In this document: positions 1-10,900 of the stretch, one piece after another
Layout of the letters: each line of letters starts with the position of its first letter
Numbering within the stretch: the stretch's first letter is position 1
NCBI GenBank assembly: GCA_018136815.1
Contig: CM030931.1
Coordinates: 6,426,273 to 6,490,272, forward strand
Direction of reading: 5' to 3'
DNA from: Isochrysis galbana
Lineage: Eukaryota > Haptophyta > Isochrysidales > Isochrysidaceae
DNA length: 64,000 nucleotides
The notes under the pieces: generated by a model
What the model was told of the DNA's origin: nothing
Databases searched by the model: none
The model's input: the letters and a program-made list of their open reading frames with translations, nothing else
Position numbers and translations under genes: made by a program

Positions 1-271
1 GAGGCGGGGGAGGGGGGGGGGGGGGGGGGGAGGGTCAACGGCGCGGCCCGACCGTCCCCCCCCCCCCCCCCCCGCCCCGCCCCCTGCCCCTTGTTGTCCC
101 GGGGGCCCCGTGCCTGCAGGGGGGGGGGGGGGGGGAGGGGGAAGGCGGGGGGGGGGGGGGGCGAGCTCGTCTCTTTTCCTCCCTTCTTCCGTCTTCTTCT
201 CCCAGAGCTCTACTTTTGTAGAGGACTTTACAAGTAGAGTACGAGTACTCTAGCTCTATTGTACCTACTCT
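1..271. other. G/C homopolymer-rich stretch, no gene
   Basis: Long runs of G and C (around 10-30, 57-73, 120-133 and 148-161) with no convincing coding sequence. The minus-strand open frame through it encodes mainly a proline tract and starts inside the inverted repeat next door, so I do not call it a gene. Confidence 0.6.
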
Positions 272-376
272 GTCGACGGGGGCCGCGCTGGGGGAGGAAC
301 TCGTTGGACAGGAGAGATCCTGTCCGAATGAGTTTTGTAGTATAAGTAATGTCCACTCCACCCGTGGGTTAATTGG
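272..376 (-). repeat. Left arm of inverted repeat of the HIS6 5' flank
   Basis: The reverse complement of this stretch matches 621-730 almost throughout, from CCAATTAACCCACGG through CTCATTCGGACAGGATCTCTCC to the shared GTCGAC site, with a few substitutions and small indels. The right arm lies immediately before the HIS6 start codon, so this looks like a head-to-head copy of the HIS6 promoter/5'UTR. The 244-bp spacer (377-620) shows no gene. Confidence 0.85.
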
Positions 377-620
377 GACCTCGTGGCTCCGCCCCCTCCC
401 CCCTACTTTCCTCTTCTCTCCTCTTTCTCACGACTCGTCTTTGTGCTTTGTGCTCTATTTGTCAGTTCGTCGTCGTCGGTCAGCCCCACCACACCACAGA
501 CTATCTCACAATCTTTTGTCTAATAAAGTACCAGCTTTTGATCTGTCGGAGGACAGCCGTGCAGCCGTGGCTATGTTCATAGGATGGCGGGGCGAAGGTC
601 CGAGAGAGAGCCACAAGGCC

Positions 621-730
621 CCAATTAACCCACGGACCCTGTGGACATCACTTTTACTACAAAACTCATTCGGACAGGATCTCTCCTCTCTCCTGTCTAC
701 CGAGCTCCTCCCCCAGCGCGGCCCGTCGAC
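621..730 (+). repeat. Right arm of inverted repeat, 5' flank of HIS6
   Basis: Partner of 272-376. It ends exactly at the HIS6 ATG, so it should contain the 5' untranslated region and perhaps part of the core promoter. An open frame runs in from 641, but homology to the enzyme family begins only a few residues after the ATG at 731. Confidence 0.85.
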
Positions 731-1618
731 ATGCAGTGGGCGACGAGGCGGTACTCGCGCTTCCGCCCGTGCATTGACCTGCACGCGGGGCAGGTGAAGC
801 AGATCGTGGGATCCACGCTGAGCGACGATCCCGATCGCCCACCCGTCGAGAACTTCGTCGCCACTCGCTCGTCGGCTGAGTTTGGTGCGCTGTACCGCGA
901 CTCACGCCTCGAGGGCGGCCACATCATCATGCTCGGCCCAGGCAACGAGGAGGCCGCGCTCGCCGCGCTCGCAGCCTACCCAAATGGGCTTCAGGTTGGC
1001 GGTGGGATCAACCCGCAGAATGCGCTCCGTTATCTCGACGCCGGTGCCTCGCACGTGATTGTCACCTCGTACGTCTTTCGCGATGGCAAGCTCGACCGGG
1101 AGAGGCTGAACGAGATGGTTCAAAAGGTGGGGACGCAGCGGCTGGTGTTGGATCTATCGTGCCGCCGCCGCGAAAATAATGGGCCATTCTATGTCGTCAC
1201 GGACCGCTGGCAAAAGTTCACTGACCTCGAGGTGAATGCTGAGACCCTCCGGGAGCTTGCATCGTACTGCAGTGAGTTCCTCGTGCACGCCGTTGATGTT
1301 GAGGGCAAGCAATCGGGTATCGAGCAGGAGCTGGTCGTCACATTGGGCCGTTTCTCTCCAATTCGCGTCACGTACGCTGGCGGTGCAAGATCGCTCGAAG
1401 ATCTTGAACTGGTTGACAACTTGTCGGGCGGCCGTGTCGACGTGACGGTCGGCTCAGCCCTGGACATCTTTGGGGGGAAGCTCTCGTATGAGGTAGTGTG
1501 CCAGTGGGATCAGAAGGCTGTGTGCGCACTGCAGCTTCGGAGGCGAGTGGCAGCGGCCGCTCTAATCAGCCTTGCGGCGTTTGCCCTTCTCAATGTTACC
1601 CGTTTGCGCCGCCGGTGA
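731..1618 (+). CDS. HIS6: Phosphoribosylformimino-AICAR ribotide isomerase (HisA/HIS6)
   Basis: A 295-residue protein that catalyses the fourth step of histidine biosynthesis, the Amadori isomerisation of ProFAR to PRFAR on a (beta-alpha)8 barrel. The N-terminus has the eukaryotic HIS6 signature FRPCIDLHAGQVKQIVG (catalytic Asp in CIDLH). The first phosphate loop is LQVGGGIN, the second half has LVLDLSCR and HAVDVEGKQSG, and a second phosphate-loop stretch reads TYAGGARS. I chose the ATG at 731 because HIS6 proteins begin only a few residues before RFRPCIDLH and because 621-730 is duplicated non-coding DNA. It is intronless. Oddity: after the barrel ends near WDQKAV there is a roughly 20-residue hydrophobic stretch (AAAALISLAAFALLNV) followed by RLRRR, like a C-terminal membrane anchor that HIS6 proteins do not normally have. 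Confidence 0.93.
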   Translation: MQWATRRYSRFRPCIDLHAGQVKQIVGSTLSDDPDRPPVENFVATRSSAEFGALYRDSRLEGGHIIMLGPGNEEAALAALAAYPNGLQVGGGINPQNALRYLDAGASHVIVTSYVFRDGKLDRERLNEMVQKVGTQRLVLDLSCRRRENNGPFYVVTDRWQKFTDLEVNAETLRELASYCSEFLVHAVDVEGKQSGIEQELVVTLGRFSPIRVTYAGGARSLEDLELVDNLSGGRVDVTVGSALDIFGGKLSYEVVCQWDQKAVCALQLRRRVAAAALISLAAFALLNVTRLRRR

Positions 1619-2328
1619 AGGGCGCATGCAGACGATGCGAAAGTGGAGTTCAAGATGTTGGGGGAATCTTCCTTTGAGCTCTTGCTTGCCCTCGGCGAAT
1701 CTAGAGGCGCAGGGCGGGAGGATAGGCTACGTGATGCCCAAGCGGATTATCAGGGTCGAAAGCATGCCTAAGGGTGACAACATGGAGGAGACGAGAAGTA
1801 AGGACGAGGACAGCCGGCGGATCCCAACGGCCATTAGGGATTTTTCGCGACATCACAACACTAGAAATGCACGCTCCTGAGGGACGGAGATAAATGGAGG
1901 CGCCGGAGCGCTGGGGGTGAGCCTGCGGGGAGCAGAGAAGAAGAAAGGGTGCAGATGCTCCAATTTCGGCGCTCCGAGCTCCGACAGTAAGGAGTTAATT
2001 ATTCTAGATGCTTGTATTTGTCCGGAGGCCAAATACTCAAATACACTACACTCTACGGCCATATTAGCAGGTCCCAGCACCGTACTTCACACCAGCTTTC
2101 TCTTTCTCTTCATCTACCTCTAGTAAAGGTGGCCGGGGGCTCGGCGGCTCGGCGCACGCCCAGGGCACAGAGGCCTCCAGCGGCTATTGTGGGCCTTCCT
2201 TGTCCTTGCAGCCTCTGGAGGCCGTTGAGGCCATGCACATACCCAGCCTACTCGCCCGCACCCCGCACCCGCACGGCGCTGGTCGCGACGCTTCCCGCCA
2301 CGATTCTGGATCGCGCGGACCCTGCACG
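1619..2328. other. Intergenic region, no gene seen
   Basis: Downstream of HIS6 I see only short open frames with no recognisable domain. The stretch presumably holds the HIS6 3'UTR. Confidence 0.4.
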
Positions 2329-2580
2329 ATGCATGCTAAACAAAAAAAATTGAAGGTGCATGATGCACGCTATCACGTCACGAGCAGAGAGGCAGAGGCT
2401 CGGGCCAAGCTCCTCGCTGCCAAGCGGCAGCAACACGAGGAAGCGGCGGCGTGGTCGAGGGCAGAAGCAGGGCGCGCCGCCTATCAGGCGGCGGAGCGCG
2501 AGCGTGATGCCGTTGGCAACAGGCGCTGGCCAGATATCACGCGCTACTCTTTCTCTATGTATGGCGCGCCGCCTCGATAA
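2329..2580 (+). CDS. Possible small Ala/Arg/Glu-rich protein or terminal exon
   Basis: An 83-residue open frame from an ATG to TAA. Its middle is Ala/Arg/Glu-rich and helix-like (SREAEARAKLLAAKRQQ), and it ends in a less biased tail, RRWPDITRYSFSMYGAPPR. Composition looks more protein-like than the surrounding frames, and the stop is followed directly by AT-rich DNA that could be 3'UTR. I recognise no family. It might be the last exon of a gene whose upstream exons I cannot find, or a chance frame. Confidence 0.25.
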   Translation: MHAKQKKLKVHDARYHVTSREAEARAKLLAAKRQQHEEAAAWSRAEAGRAAYQAAERERDAVGNRRWPDITRYSFSMYGAPPR

Positions 2581-3249
2581 ATAAAAATAAATAAATAAAT
2601 ATCCCAGATATATGTTATATATATATCCCATATATTTATTTATATCCTAGCCAACCAACTAACTAAGTTGCCAAGTATCAGTGATAGTACGTGGTCATGC
2701 ATGGAGCGCGCCTCACTATAGTTGGCAGCCATTGCGAGGCCGACAGCCGGCGATCGGCCGACGCGGAGCCTCCGCCTCCGCGTTTCTTATGGCTTATGGG
2801 GATTTGCTCGGCATTCACTGCTTTGATTCTCTCACGCGCGATCCTCGATCCTCCCATTCTCCCACAAAATAGACTTCCATGGGTCGGACAAGGCAGGGGA
2901 GTCACTCACCGACGCCATGGACCATGGATTTTCGTGGGGTAGAGGGGGTTCGGGGGGGGGGGGAGGGGGGAGGGGTCTGGTGGGGCAGGTATGGGGGGTC
3001 CCTGGGGAATCCTTGGACACCTAGGAGGGGTGGAAAATAGTGGGTAAAAAGCGTGAGTGACCGGGCTAGATTCGATTCGGGTGCATGAAATGGTTCACAG
3101 TAGCGTGTAGCGTGCCGCGCGCGCGGTGCGGTGTGAACCGTTATGTTAAGATTGACGGTTGATGGGGGTGCACTAGGCAGTACCCCAGGGGCCCTGCCTG
3201 GCTGTGTTTGTGTGTTGGTGTTGAGGTTGAGGGCTGTGAGTGGCCGTGA
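2581..3249. other. Intergenic: A/T-rich repeat, then G-rich repeat
   Basis: Begins with a TAAA/TATA-type low-complexity stretch (about 2577-2660) and contains a G-rich tract near 2950-2980. No gene is supported. It ends at the left target-site duplication of the retrotransposon. Confidence 0.5.
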
Positions 3250-3254
3250 ATGGC

Positions 3255-4587
3255 TGTCGAGTCGAGCGCTACCGGAGGGCTCTGAGCCACTCCGTCGCGA
3301 GCGGCACCGGCGGCTAGCGCGGCGCTTTGTCCCTCCTCCCCACCGGGAGTCGGGTGAATGAAATTCTGGACTGGGTCGGGCAACCCCATTCGGGTGTATG
3401 GACAGGGAACGAACGGCGAACGAAGGACTGTGGGGCGGCGAGGCGCTCCTAGCGGCCCTAGTGTGATGGGTTGTAAGAGATTGTTAGACCTACAAAGAAC
3501 TCTTCCCTCAGGGAGGGAGCCTAGGCTGCTTGAGTGCAGCGACGCAGCGAACAACGACGGACAACGGAGCTGAGAACAACAGGATACACCGACTCACGAA
3601 CACACCGGAATCATTCACCCAAACAAAGCAAATTATCAAGCAACCGCGACCCCAAATCACCGATAACTCAAACACGTCGCGAGAGACGGAGAGAGAGAGC
3701 GAGAGAGAGAGAGACTCCGCAGCGACGGCCGGAGCGTGTCTCCGTTGTAACTTCCCACGTAGTGGAGAGTCCGAAGGGGAGCGTCCTGTCGCGCGACCAC
3801 GGCGATCACTTTGGATACAGATCGCAACGAGATGTCTTCACGACCGAATAAATCTTGCCGTTGAGCGTGAACCTTCTAGACGCTTCTAACGAACAACCCT
3901 GAGTAGCAACCAAGGGGAAGAAACACCAAAGGGGCCAAGGCTTGCATGTAACTTGCATCAAGGGGAAAGATTCCCTCACCTAGGAAGCGAACCTACACCG
4001 ATCTCCAAGGGGAGATGGCAAATTAAACCTCAAATCTCGAGCGGCTAGAGCAACCGACTCGCTCGCCAAAACCTTGACCGAGAAGAAAGAAGCAAGGACC
4101 TACAAGCCAAGGGTAGCGGACCTAGGGAATGTGAGAGGAAGTTTCCGAACGCCAACGCGAACGCCAAACGCCGGAAGGCAACGAAACCCTAACCAAGCCA
4201 AGCGGAACCTACGAAGAACAGGCCTGGACGACAACGACAACGAAAGTGAAAGTGAGCAAGTCCCAAGCAAGAACCGGAACTCAACAAGAAACAACAAGCC
4301 TTGCAAGAAGCTAAACAAGCCTTCACAAGGTAACTCGAGAGCCTGAGACAAGCGCGCAGCGAGTGACAGGCGACCTGGCTCCTTTGGGTCAAGATTACCC
4401 GAAAGGAGGAAACCCGCAATCTAGACCTGACAGACAGGCTAGAAGGAACGAAACAAGAACTCGAATTCTAGATCGCTAGGGACGAACCCTACCAACCTAG
4501 ATGTACCTGAGCTTCGCCGTGTGGCCGCACGACGAAGGACCTGGAAATAAGAGCCTAGAAATCGCATCATCTAGGATGAATGCGACA
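3255..4587 (-). repeat. 3' LTR of the retrotransposon
   Basis: 1,333 bp, aligned to the 5' LTR at a constant offset of 11,958 bp. Every open frame I compared inside it is identical to its counterpart in the other LTR. On the minus strand it starts TGTCGCATTCATCC and ends CTCGACA. A GA-rich tract lies at about 3682-3714. Confidence 0.96.
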
Positions 4588-4593
4588 CCCCCC
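4588..4593 (-). other. Polypurine tract before the 3' LTR
   Basis: On the coding (minus) strand GTCGGGGGG abuts the TGTCGC start of the 3' LTR, the expected place for the plus-strand primer of reverse transcription. The tract is short (six G). Bases 4594-4973 between it and the Pol stop codon are non-coding. Confidence 0.65.
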
Positions 4594-4973
4594 GACTAAG
4601 ATCGAGACGTCTCCCGATGTCGAGCGTGAACCTGGAAACAGAGACCTGGAACCTGGAACCTGAGCTGACCAGAGGTCAGAATCGGAACAAGAAGCAACGA
4701 AACATAGCGAGCGAAACGTGGAGACAAGAACACCCTTTGGATCCAAAGCGAGCACGAAATCGGCGGCTTAACGCGGCGGCCTCTTTCGTACGCACTGCCC
4801 CACCCACTTCTCCCTTTTACAGGAGCTTTGCTCGGGTGTTGCGCCGGGTGTAGAGCGCAGGCAGCACGCGTTCAGCACCTCCATGATTCGCTCGGACGGA
4901 AACTTGAACTCGGAGCCCCAGCCGAGGCGTGGGGCTAGCCTAGAGGGACGGGTCCCTTACCCAAGACATGGGA

Positions 4974-7900
4974 TCAACGAGGATGGAGCCTGGATCGAGT
5001 GCGCGAAGACGGCGCATCGAGAACGGGAGGAAGAGGAGTATCCCTGGCCGACGAAGAAGTTGCTTCCGGGGACTCAACATCTTCTGGACAAGTCTCTTCG
5101 ACGGAGCGATCATAATCATCAAGCAAATCAGAACAACGACGGAGCAACTCGGAACGAGGCTCCCAGGTGGCTTCTCGAAGAGAATAGCCACGCCACTTCA
5201 CGAGGTACTCGGTAGAATCGCCATGGCTACGACGATCGAGCAACTTCTCAACGATGTACTCGTCGTCAGCCAGCGGCTCTTCATCAACGAAAGTATGATA
5301 CGGCCGGAGGTTCGAGATGTGCACCTCCTCCTTGACTAACCGGTTCTCCAGATCACGGAGTCGGTACCTAGTGTCGGACAGAGCCTCTACGACGCGGTAG
5401 GGACCCGAGTAGATGAATTGCAACTTGTTGGCGTGGCCTGGTAATCGCATGCAGACGCGATCCCCAGGTTCGAAACGCGCTGGTCTTTGAGACTTGATGG
5501 TAGCGTCACGGACTGACTCAGCCTGAGCGGCTAGGGTAGCCTCGAGAGCGCTGGACCACGAGAGGCGGAGGCTCGCATTGAGCCTGGATGCGTACGAGCG
5601 AACGTCGGCGGACGCCGCCTCGAGAGCAGTTGGCGAAACGGTCTTCGGATCAGAGAGTTGAGCGGGCAGACGCAGCTCACGCCCAAAGATCAAAGACGCT
5701 GGAGACCGGGAGGTAACACGACCGGAAGAAGCCCTCAACGAGAGGAGTAGGAACGGCAAATGGTCGACCCAATGACCGCCACCCTCGTTCGAGGCGCGCA
5801 TCAAACGAATGAGCGTTTGCTGAGCGCGTTCGACGAAGCCTACACCCTCATGTCGATACGGCTCTGTACTCGACAAATCAGTCCCGGTGAGCTCCAGAAT
5901 ACGCGAAACAAGAACCGAACAAAGATTCGAACCGGCGTCGGTCCGAAGCTGCCTAGGGACTCCATAACGCGTCACAATCAAGCGGATGAACATGTCCAAG
6001 GCCATCTCCGACGAGGGATCCCCATTCGACGGCTCAGCCTCAATCCATCGAGTGAGCGAGTCGATGAAGACGACCAGCTTGTCGTAACCCGAGACTCCAG
6101 GCACGAAGTTGTGAGTGGGAGCTAGCGAGAGCACGTCGCAGTAGACCACATCAAAGGGGTAGGTACCCACAGAGAGACCGGAGGGCGACGCTAGAGCCCT
6201 AGGTAGCGGCTTGGCGAGGGTGCACTCGTGGCATTCTCGGACGTAGGACGCAACGTCGGAAGACATGCCAGGCCAGTATACCCGAGTACGAAGAAGACCA
6301 GACATACGAGAAACTCCAAGGTGACCGGAGCGATCGTGGTAGGCAAAAAGGTAGCGAGACCGCAACAAGGGCGGAACGTAGAGCACTAGCGAGTCCGAGT
6401 CGGTGGAGTCAAGGACGGTGCGATAGTAGACGAGCCCATCGTGAACGACGAAACGGCGAAGCATCTTGGATTGCTGAGCGGGAGCGGGAGCGGGAGCGAC
6501 AGGACTGGAACACGAATCATCGTCGGCAACGGGGCCTGAGGCGGCGGCCGGCGGAGGCGACCCTTGGCCTGATGGCTCGTGGTTGGCCGTCTCTCCTGAG
6601 CCTAGGAGTGGCTCTACGAACGGATCTTCCGCCAGGGCCGCTTTCATCTCTGCGGAAGTCGGCGTACCCGGAGCCAAATAACTGGACTGGATGGCGGGCC
6701 CGGAATCGGAGGCTCGACGACGAGATCGGTCCAAGGCTTGAAGCCCTCGCGCCGTAGCTACGGAGCGCGTGATGGCAGCCACCGGATGAGACCGTTCATG
6801 CTCGGCTAGAGACTCTGAGCCAGGCTCACGTACCGCTAACGACGCTGGGCCGGCGAGTGGTTCGTCTTCGTGTTCCGGCTCCAGGGATGCTAGCCGGGAC
6901 AGCCCGTCAGCATCCTGATGAACAGCTCCTGGTTTATGTTCGACATCGAACCGGTACTCAGCCAACTTGAGAGCCCACCGAGTCAGCCGAGAGGCTGGCC
7001 CACCGGCTACTTGATCCTTCATGGTATGCAGCCATCGCAGCGCGGAGTGGTCGACGACTAACTTGAACCGACGCCCCCAAAGGTAGGGTCGCCAATTTCG
7101 GATTGATTCCAGGGCAGCCAAGAGCTCAATCTCGGTCACCGTCCAGTGGCGTTCGGCCGAGGTGAGACTGCGAGCGTAGTACCCAACGACTCGTTCACGG
7201 TTATCGTCTCCTAGCTGCGAGAGGATGCCGGCGATGCCCAACTTGCTAGCCCCATCGGTCTTGACGATGAAGGGCCGATCATCCCTGGGTGGAGTCAAGA
7301 CGGGCTCCGAAGTGATCGCTGTCTTGAGCTCTTGGATAGCTCGGCGACACTCCTCGGACTGAGACTCCTTTGCCACGTCACAGCCCTTCCGCGTGAGGGC
7401 AGTGAGAGGAGCAGCCTTAGCGGCGAATTGGCGAATGAATCGACGGTAGTAGGAGCAAAGGCCGAGGAAAGATCGAACCGCTTCCAAGGAGTTGATGGAT
7501 GACGGGTCGATGTCGGCGACAGCTGCGACCTTCTTCGGGTCCATCTTGAGACCTTCCCTCGAGACAACGTGACCGAGGTACTCCGTAGAGGTGGCAAAGA
7601 AGACACACTTGGACATCTTGCAGGTCAGGCCGGCCCACTCTAGCCGCTCGAGAACTAGGTCTAGCCGGTGAAGCATTTGCTCGAACGAAGCTTGTGCCCT
7701 GGCCTCTTCGGAAGGACCCACGCCCGTTGACCAGATGCCCACATCATCGAGGTAAGGCATGCAGATCTCCCACGCTAGCGCACCGAGAACGATGTCCATC
7801 AAGCGGCACATGTAGGAGGGACCTGATTGGATGCCGAACGGTAGAAAGTTGAACTCGTATTTGCCGCGGTGGGTGGTGAAAGCGGTGATATGTTTGTGCG

Positions 7901-10900
7901 ATTCTTTGATCGGGATGCCCCAAAAACCAGAGGCTAAATCGAGAGTACATAAGAAGAGAGAACTGAGCGGCCCTTGGCCGGATGCTAGCCTATCGATAGC
8001 CTCCACAATGAGGGGTAGAGGGCTATCCTCGACGCGTAGCTTGGCGTTCGTGTCGCGGTAGTCCACGCAGAATCGAACGGAGCCATCTTTCTTGCTGACC
8101 AGGACTACTCGGGAAGCCCAAGCCGAATTTGACTTGCGAATAATGCCGGCGGCTTCCATCTTGGCTACCTCCTCTTCTATGATGAGCTCGCCTGCGCGGC
8201 CCACTCTAGACGGAGCGTGCCGGTGAGGAACAGCGCCGGGGTTGAGTGGCAACTCCACCTCGAGAACGTGCGTATGGTTTGGAGCCCCCGGGTGCAACGC
8301 GAAAGCTTTGATGCGCCGGGCCAAGAGTTGGCGTACTTCTTCTCGTTGATCGTCGGACAGAAGCCGGTCTGGATCGATGGTGGCTGAGTCGAGTAGAGAT
8401 CGTTGCTCCTCGCTCAGCGCGGTGACAGGGTCACCATCCCCCTCGCTTCCAGTCGGAGTCCAGCCCCGGTGCAACTTGAAACGCACCTGGAGCGAAGCTA
8501 TCGGATGCAGAGACGGCAGGGTCAGCGCATCGACTCCGGTGTGGATGATCGTCACCGCGATGCGATGATCGTCCGTGGGCGTGACCACCGTGGGCATTAC
8601 GAGAGGGGACGAATCGAGAGCCTCGCGATTTGGTAGGCGGTCGACCAGCATCGCGCAGTCCGAATGATCTCGGAGAGCTAGCGGAACCCTGACCCAGATG
8701 GTTGCGCGGTGGAAGGCAGGAATCGTCACCGCTTGCTCCGTATAGAGAAGATATTCGGACGAGGTAGACGCCGGAGCTTTGGCCGCAAACTCGTCGGCAG
8801 ACTCAAAGAGAGGTGTATAGAGTGGCTGTCTAGCATCAGCAGCAGCCTCACCCTCCGATCCGGCCGGGATCTCTCGTGTTCCCGTCGACCTCTCCAGAAA
8901 GTCGACAGTCAGCGGCTGTCCGGGTGACATCGAGATAGCTCCGACGAAGCCGGAGTCCGCGACTGGGGGCGGCGCCGTGGAAACTCTGACTACGCATTCG
9001 GAAAGGACTCTTGAAGAGTCTTCTGAATCGCCAGAGGCAGGACGGAGGCGGAGGCTTCCTTCCGAGCTCGCGGCGTCGAGAGAAATGGTAGCGGAGTGAG
9101 CGGCCAAAAAATCGTTCCCGAGCAGCAGCATCGGGTTTCCTTCGATGACCGCGAACGAATGACGGAAGAGGCGACCGGACAAGGAGAAGACGAGGCTAGC
9201 CCGGCCCCTAGTGATGAGAGGAAGGCCGTCCGGCCCATGTAGGTTGGGGACGGTAGCGTCCGATACGCGTTCGACGCAAGCGTCTTCAGGTAGTCGATCG
9301 AGAAGAGCAGTGGTGATTACTGACGGGCCCGCTCCAGTGTCAGCCAGGGTGCTGTTCACCGTGAGGGCAACGTCCGGGAGAACGAACCCTTGAGCTGCGC
9401 GGTCGCCATCGGCACGGCAGACCACGAGATCGCGGACATAGAGGCAGTGACGAGGGTAGAGCGGCGGCGGAGTGTCCGCGATAGATTCTACTGGAAGCGA
9501 GGTTCCGGCTCCGGGTGACGGGGTGGTTGGATTGGAGGCTGGCCTGGACGGAGAAGGTTCATCGACGTGGGGCACTCGCTCGATAGCGGCGGCTACCGTC
9601 TGCGGCACGAATGGTATTGAAGAGTATGGGGATGCCTTTGCCGAACTAGAGGGGTTAGGCACGCCATCATAGCCTAGCCCTCGACGGTCCGTCGGATGCC
9701 GAGGTTGATCCATTTGGCGTGACCATTCCTTCTCCAGGGACTTCTGCAAGTCTGTCTTCGGAAGCTTCGACAACTCGGAAAATCCGGCCGCACTGAGGCC
9801 CCTAGCGGCAGCCCCATCGCCACACAATGCCTGTGGAGTACCTTCTCCGTCGGCGGCGTCGGAGGGCTTGGTCTCGAGGGCCTGCATGCTCCGGTGTTCT
9901 GGAGTCTCGGGCGTATCATCTTCTCCCGAGTCCAGCCCAACATCCCCGTTTTCAAGTGGCCTTTCGGCTACGACCGAACCGGTCGGTTCGGCCACTCCTT
10001 CGTCGCCAGCCGTGAAGGAGGCGCTCGGAGATAGTGCATTGATGCCTTGAGAGCCCAGTCGAGACAAGATGGGAGGTTCCGACGGCTCCGCAGCTGCCGC
10101 TTGCTCAGCGATTTCTTGGGCGATGGAAGGCGTGACATCCTGCCACCGATGGACCCCCGAAATTACATCACGATCGAAGACCTGCCACTTGCTGCGGCGC
10201 TTCTTCACCGTGTTTGGAGGGCCTGGCGTTGTAGAGCGGTCCCTTATGGGCCACTCCCACGGCGTGAAGCGGTCTCCTTTCGCCTCGGTCCCGTCTTGCG
10301 ATACGTTAGTTTCCGAGTCCTCCTGATGAAGCAGGCGAGACGCATCGGCAACGGGGCCTACGTCCGGGATCACGACAACCGAATCAGACACTAGCGAACC
10401 GCTGGGAGGCGTGAGGTGAGAGCTAGAAGCTGCTTCGCCTCTCCCCTCCATGAAGCGAGCCAGAGCCGTCCTCGGCTCAGCCAGTTCGAAGCCGGTCGAG
10501 CAGAGCGAAGGGCGTTCTCTCAAGCTGGCAGCAGCTTGGGAAATTGCCCAGTCCACCGTGAAGTCGAGCGAACGCGACGCCTTGGCTTTGCGCGCATAAC
10601 GGCGCAAGACTGGCATCCACTGGGCCGCCATTGCACCGGCAATGCCCACATAGGTGCGGCTGCGAAGGGCGCCACGGTGGGGCGACGGCGATAGATCCGC
10701 CATCGCGGATAGACGTCCCTCGACAATCTTCGAAGGCTGCAGGGGCGGGAGTGAAGCCGTCAGGTACAGGCCAGTTGCTTTTTGATGGCCCGTGCCGTGC
10801 TGCCACGGCTGCACAAACTGCCGCGGTCGCAACCCCCCGACTAAGGCGGAGGCTTCCGCGTGCATTCGAGGATTTTCGACGGCAACGAAAGGCGCGTCGG

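Noticed and set aside
35..361. Minus-strand open frame with a poly-proline stretch
   Set aside because: It begins in the inverted copy of the HIS6 flank and the rest is translation of G/C homopolymers.
3141..3554. Gag-like minus-strand frame at the left end
   Set aside because: It is the 3' LTR copy of the Gag N-terminus running out of the element into host DNA, not a second gene.
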